This document shows, piece by piece, positions 60,959-64,000 of a stretch of 64,000 nt of DNA. The stretch comes from Bradyrhizobium sp. CB3481 (GTDB lineage Bacteria; Pseudomonadota; Alphaproteobacteria; Rhizobiales; Xanthobacteraceae). Positions within the stretch are counted from its first letter, which is position 1. Each line of letters begins with the position of its first letter. The position numbers were made by a program, and so were the translations under genes. The stretch spans positions 4,608,501 to 4,672,500 of the forward strand of contig NZ_CP121647.1 of the NCBI RefSeq assembly GCF_029714305.1, read 5' to 3'. Below the pieces are notes generated by a model. The model was given only the letters and a program-made list of their open reading frames with translations, was not told the origin of the DNA and searched no databases.

Positions 60959-61912
60959 TCAGGCCGAAGCCGCCAATGCATCCTTGGCGGCGGCAATATC
61001 GTTGGGTCCGCCAACCGGCACGCCGACGGCGCCGTCAGCGATGCGCTTGACCAGGCCGCTTAGCACCTTTCCCGCCCCGATTTCGAAGAACCGCGTGACG
61101 CCGTGCGCCGCCATATAGGCTACCGACTCGCGCCAACGGACGGTGCCGGTGACCTGCTCGATCAGCCGGCGGCGAATCTCGTCGGGATCGGTGATCGGCG
61201 CCGCCAGCACGTTCGACACCAGCGGCGAAGCCGGCGCCTTGATCGTCACGCCCGACAGCGCCTCCGCCATCGCGTCGGCTGCGGGTTGCATCAGCTTGCA
61301 GTGGAAAGGCGCTGACACCGGCAGCAGCAGGGCGCGCTTGGCGCCCTTGGCCTTGGCGATCTCGACGGCGCGATCGACCGCCGCCTTGTCGCCGGAAACC
61401 ACCACCTGCCCGCCGCCATTGTCGTTGGCGGCTTGGCAAACCTGCCCCTGCGCAGCTTCGCCGGCAACCGCCATCGCGGCCTCATAATCGAGCCCGAGCA
61501 GCGCCGCCATCGCGCCGGCGCCGACCGGCACCGCTTTTTGCATTGCAAGACCACGGGTGCGCAGCAGACGTGCGGTATCACTGACACTGAGGCTGCCGGC
61601 GGCGGCCAGCGCGGAATATTCGCCGAGCGAATGACCGGCCACGAAGGCCGCATCCCGCCCGACGGAAAAGCCCGCCTCGGTCTCGAGCACCCGCAGTGTG
61701 GCGATCGAGACCGCCATCAGGGCCGGCTGGGCATTTTCGGTGAGTTGGAGGGTCTCGGCCGGGCCATCCCAGATGGTAGCAGTCAGCTTTTCGCCGAGCG
61801 CCGAATCAACCTCGTCGAACACCGCCCGCGCGGCCGGAAAGGCCTCTGCCAGGGCCTTGCCCATGCCGACCGCCTGGGAACCCTGTCCCGGAAACGTAAA
61901 TGCAGCCGTCAT
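60959..61912 (-). CDS. fabD: Malonyl-CoA:ACP transacylase
   Basis: A 317-residue enzyme. FPGQGSQAVGMG opens the fold, GHSLGEYSALAA has the nucleophilic Ser, and SAPFHCKLMQPA the catalytic His. The frame is open to 61990, but MTAAFTFPGQG at 61912 with GGGAG upstream is the proper start. First gene of the fab set. Confidence 0.95.
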   Translation of the reverse strand: MTAAFTFPGQGSQAVGMGKALAEAFPAARAVFDEVDSALGEKLTATIWDGPAETLQLTENAQPALMAVSIATLRVLETEAGFSVGRDAAFVAGHSLGEYSALAAAGSLSVSDTARLLRTRGLAMQKAVPVGAGAMAALLGLDYEAAMAVAGEAAQGQVCQAANDNGGGQVVVSGDKAAVDRAVEIAKAKGAKRALLLPVSAPFHCKLMQPAADAMAEALSGVTIKAPASPLVSNVLAAPITDPDEIRRRLIEQVTGTVRWRESVAYMAAHGVTRFFEIGAGKVLSGLVKRIADGAVGVPVGGPNDIAAAKDALAASA

Positions 61913-62020
61913 CGGGCGCTCCCTCGTTAGAATGGGCCGTAAGACACTGACCGAGGCCGGGATGTCAAGCCGCGCTGCGGGACGGCGCACGCTGCGGGAA
62001 GATCGGGAATTGAGGCAGGC

Positions 62021-62647
62021 TCAGCGTTCCTGCAGCGCCAAACGGACACCCAGCGCACAATAGATGCCGCCAACCGCCTTGCCCTGCCATTTCAATACAG
62101 CGGGATTCCGGCGGAGGAAGCTGCCGAGGCCTCCTGCACAGACGGCGAAGACCACCGTGCTGACAAGTCCCAACAGGACAAACAGGATGCCCAGAATGGT
62201 GAGTTGAAGCATGACCGATCCATTCTCAGGCGCAACAAACTGGGGAAGGAAGGCGAGGAAGAAAAGTGCCGTCTTTGGATTCAGCACCTCGGCCAGAATG
62301 GCCTGCCTGAATGCCTTGCCTGCCGGGATCGGCAGCGCGCTGGCCGCCAGATTTGCCGGCGCTTTCTCGAGAATTGCACGAATGCCGAGGTAAACGAGAT
62401 ACGCCGCACCAATGTATTTGATGATGCTGAACAGCAGCGCCGAAGTCGCGATGATCGCCGAGATGCCGACGATCGCCATGAAAGTATGGATAAGGTCGCC
62501 AGCGGCGATCCCGACGCCGGTAGCTATCCCCACTTTCGTGCCCGAACTAGTGGCCCGTGCCACCGTCAGGAGCGTGGCGGGACCTGGGATGAATACAAAG
62601 CCCAGCACGACTGCTCCATAAGCAACCAAGGTGGTCAGGTCGATCAT
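62021..62647 (-). CDS. LysE-family amino-acid exporter
   Basis: A 208-residue protein with about six TM helices: LVAYGAVVLGFVFIPGPATL, SGTKVGIATGVGIAAGDLIH and an internal AFRQAILAEVLNPKTALFFL are the RhtB/LysE family strings. It exports an amino acid or related compound. AGGAG precedes ATG 62647. The gene is 108 bases downstream of fabD's start region on the same strand but is not part of that set. Confidence 0.9.
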   Translation of the reverse strand: MIDLTTLVAYGAVVLGFVFIPGPATLLTVARATSSGTKVGIATGVGIAAGDLIHTFMAIVGISAIIATSALLFSIIKYIGAAYLVYLGIRAILEKAPANLAASALPIPAGKAFRQAILAEVLNPKTALFFLAFLPQFVAPENGSVMLQLTILGILFVLLGLVSTVVFAVCAGGLGSFLRRNPAVLKWQGKAVGGIYCALGVRLALQER

Positions 62648-62698
62648 CGGCTGGCTCCTTTCACGCACTCAGTGAGCGACGAGAGAGACGTCCGGGTC

Positions 62699-63724
62699 CT
62701 AAAACCCGCCTGCCGCCTGGTCGCCGCCAATCTCGGCGCCGGCCCGCGCCCGGCGTGCGATGCTCGCCAGTTTCCCAGGGCGATCCTCATGATCTGGCCT
62801 CGCGGTCGCCATCCGCAGCACGGCGGCATAGTTCGGTTGTACCTCCATCCTCCCCGCGTAGCGGCTTTCAGACAAGATGCAGTGCACGCGCGGCAGGTTG
62901 TAGCAGGGCACATAGAACAGCAGATGATGTTCGAGGTGGTAGTTGACGTAATACGGCGCGATGAACAGCCGCTCCAGGAAGTTCGCACGCGTGGTGCGGG
63001 TATTGCGCAGCGGATCGCTCGAGTCGGGAACGACGGCATGCTCGGCAATGTTGCGGATCCGGGTAATCACCATTTGCCAGGTGAGCAGCGGCAACAGCCA
63101 CAGCAGCGGATAGGCCCACCACACGCCGGCGGCGGCAAGGCCGGCGAACAGCGCGGCATTGACGACGCATTGCGGGCCGAGCTTTTCCCAGAAATGCGCG
63201 GCGCGCCGCGCGAGGGGCCATTCCTTCGGACCGAGCGCATTGAGGAACTGCGCCTTGCGCTGCTGGTAACCGGTCTGCCCGGTGATGTCGCGGAAGAACT
63301 TGCGGCGATAGCTCACCTTCGTGATCGGAAACGGCGCCGATAGGATCAAATCCGGATCGTCTTCCTGCTGCGTGCGCGCATGGTGCTGCAGGTGATAGCG
63401 GCGGTAGGCGCGTGTCTCGGCGAAGATCGGATAGGCGCAAAACCATTGGCTGAGCGTCAAATTGAGCTTCTCGTCTGCCGAAAGGCATCCATGCGCGCCG
63501 TCATGCATCAGGATGGCAAGCCCGAGCTGGCGCGAGCCGATGATGCCGACCGCGAGCAGAAAGGTCAGCGGGTTGGGCCACCACGCGACCAGCGCGATCG
63601 AGCCCAGGATCAACGCCCAGGCATGCGTGATCAGCGCCGCACCCTTCCAGGTGAAGCGCTCGCGCACTGTGATCAATTCGTCCTCGCTGAGGAAATCGCG
63701 GGCACGCATGCGAAGTGCTGTCAT
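62699..63724 (-). CDS. Membrane fatty acid desaturase
   Basis: A 341-residue integral-membrane di-iron enzyme. The three histidine boxes are present: HDGAHG, HLQHHARTQQEDDP and HLEHHLLFYVPCYN. About four TM helices lie around them. It inserts a double bond into an acyl or related lipid chain. The start overlaps the upstream gene's stop by four bases (ATGA), so the two are translationally coupled. Substrate chain and position are unknown. Confidence 0.92.
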   Translation of the reverse strand: MTALRMRARDFLSEDELITVRERFTWKGAALITHAWALILGSIALVAWWPNPLTFLLAVGIIGSRQLGLAILMHDGAHGCLSADEKLNLTLSQWFCAYPIFAETRAYRRYHLQHHARTQQEDDPDLILSAPFPITKVSYRRKFFRDITGQTGYQQRKAQFLNALGPKEWPLARRAAHFWEKLGPQCVVNAALFAGLAAAGVWWAYPLLWLLPLLTWQMVITRIRNIAEHAVVPDSSDPLRNTRTTRANFLERLFIAPYYVNYHLEHHLLFYVPCYNLPRVHCILSESRYAGRMEVQPNYAAVLRMATARPDHEDRPGKLASIARRARAGAEIGGDQAAGGF

Positions 63725-64000
63725 CTCTCGCTCTCCCCTTCCGATGCTTCTTCGGTCACGCCGCTGCCGACGAGGCGCAGCCTGTTGCCGGTCGCCTTGG
63801 CGGCGGCCTGATCGCCCAGCACGCGCAGCATCTCGGCGGCCATTTCCTCGGACGACCGGCCCATCGCAAATCCCTCGACCGTCACGCCGATGGCGAGTGC
63901 CCAGAATCGCCGCGAGGATGCATCGGGATCGCGCAAGCTGCGCCAGCCGTGGCGCTCGATCTGCTCTGCATAGGCGCGCATGCCCTCGGCATGCAGCCGC
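63721..64000 (-). CDS. C-terminal part of a probable TetR-family regulator, cut by the window end
   Basis: The minus-strand frame is open from 64000 to the TGA at 63721 (RLHAEGMRAYAEQIERHGW ... FWALAIGVTVEGFAMGRS ... EMLRVLGDQAAAKATGNRL). The helical composition and coupling to a desaturase gene fit the ligand-binding half of a TetR-type repressor; the helix-turn-helix would lie outside the window. Identification is by context and fold likeness only. Confidence 0.55.
   Translation of the reverse strand, partial: RLHAEGMRAYAEQIERHGWRSLRDPDASSRRFWALAIGVTVEGFAMGRSSEEMAAEMLRVLGDQAAAKATGNRLRLVGSGVTEEASEGESER

Overview
The window is high-GC alphaproteobacterial chromosome. Its gene order, its housekeeping proteins and several small lineage-restricted proteins (for example the pair with an LPPG-x-ER ... 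WL ... PK pattern) point to Bradyrhizobium or a close Nitrobacteraceae relative. No tRNA, rRNA, CRISPR array or intact insertion sequence was seen.

Layout. (1) 0-11 kb, accessory metabolism: an NmrA-like reductase; an AraC regulator heading a same-strand run of haloperoxidase-like hydrolase, NDH-2-like flavoprotein, metallo-beta-lactamase-fold hydrolase and SDR; an opposing FAD monooxygenase/epoxide-hydrolase pair; a chemoreceptor. (2) 11-19.5 kb, a copper/silver island on the minus strand (FixH-like protein, CusB-like adaptor, CusA-like pump with all three metal-relay methionines, cytochrome c, methyltransferase), with a divergent 18-cysteine Csp-type copper-storage protein. (3) 19.6-25.4 kb: an ArsR/AHSA1 couple, two DUF1801 proteins, a Crp/Fnr regulator, several small proteins, a P-loop kinase-like protein and a GST. 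(4) 25.4-36 kb: an orphan molybdenum hydroxylase subunit whose expected catalytic Glu is Gln, TerC, ndk, a His/Gly-rich secreted protein, a Uup-like ABC-F protein, a HigBA toxin-antitoxin pair, holC and pepA. (5) 36.2-45 kb, a core envelope operon: lptF-lptG-lptD-surA-like-pdxA-rsmA-adh. (6) 45-55.2 kb, an accessory block of small, orphan or decayed genes: a YnfA-like protein, a MerR-controlled MerT/C-like fusion protein, a PEP-CTERM protein, a PhaR-like mini-protein, GrpB, two secreted proteins sharing a CWY motif, and a frameshifted caspase pseudogene. (7) 55.2-62 kb, core genes on the minus strand: fabD-fabG-acpP-fabF-mltG-yicC-gmk. (8) 62-64 kb: a LysE exporter, a fatty acid desaturase and a partial, possibly TetR-type, regulator cut by the window end.

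How the genes fit together. The core blocks build the outer membrane (LptD/F/G, SurA) and fatty acids (Fab/ACP). The accessory blocks look mostly like metal and xenobiotic defence. The best candidates for undescribed biology are the MerR-regulated single-gene membrane fusion at 45.4-46.7 kb, which has a well-formed 19-bp-spacer promoter; the Glu-to-Gln molybdenum hydroxylase; the CWY-motif secreted family; and the small secreted proteins with a shared C-terminal two-cysteine hairpin. All calls come from reading the sequence. No database search was run.
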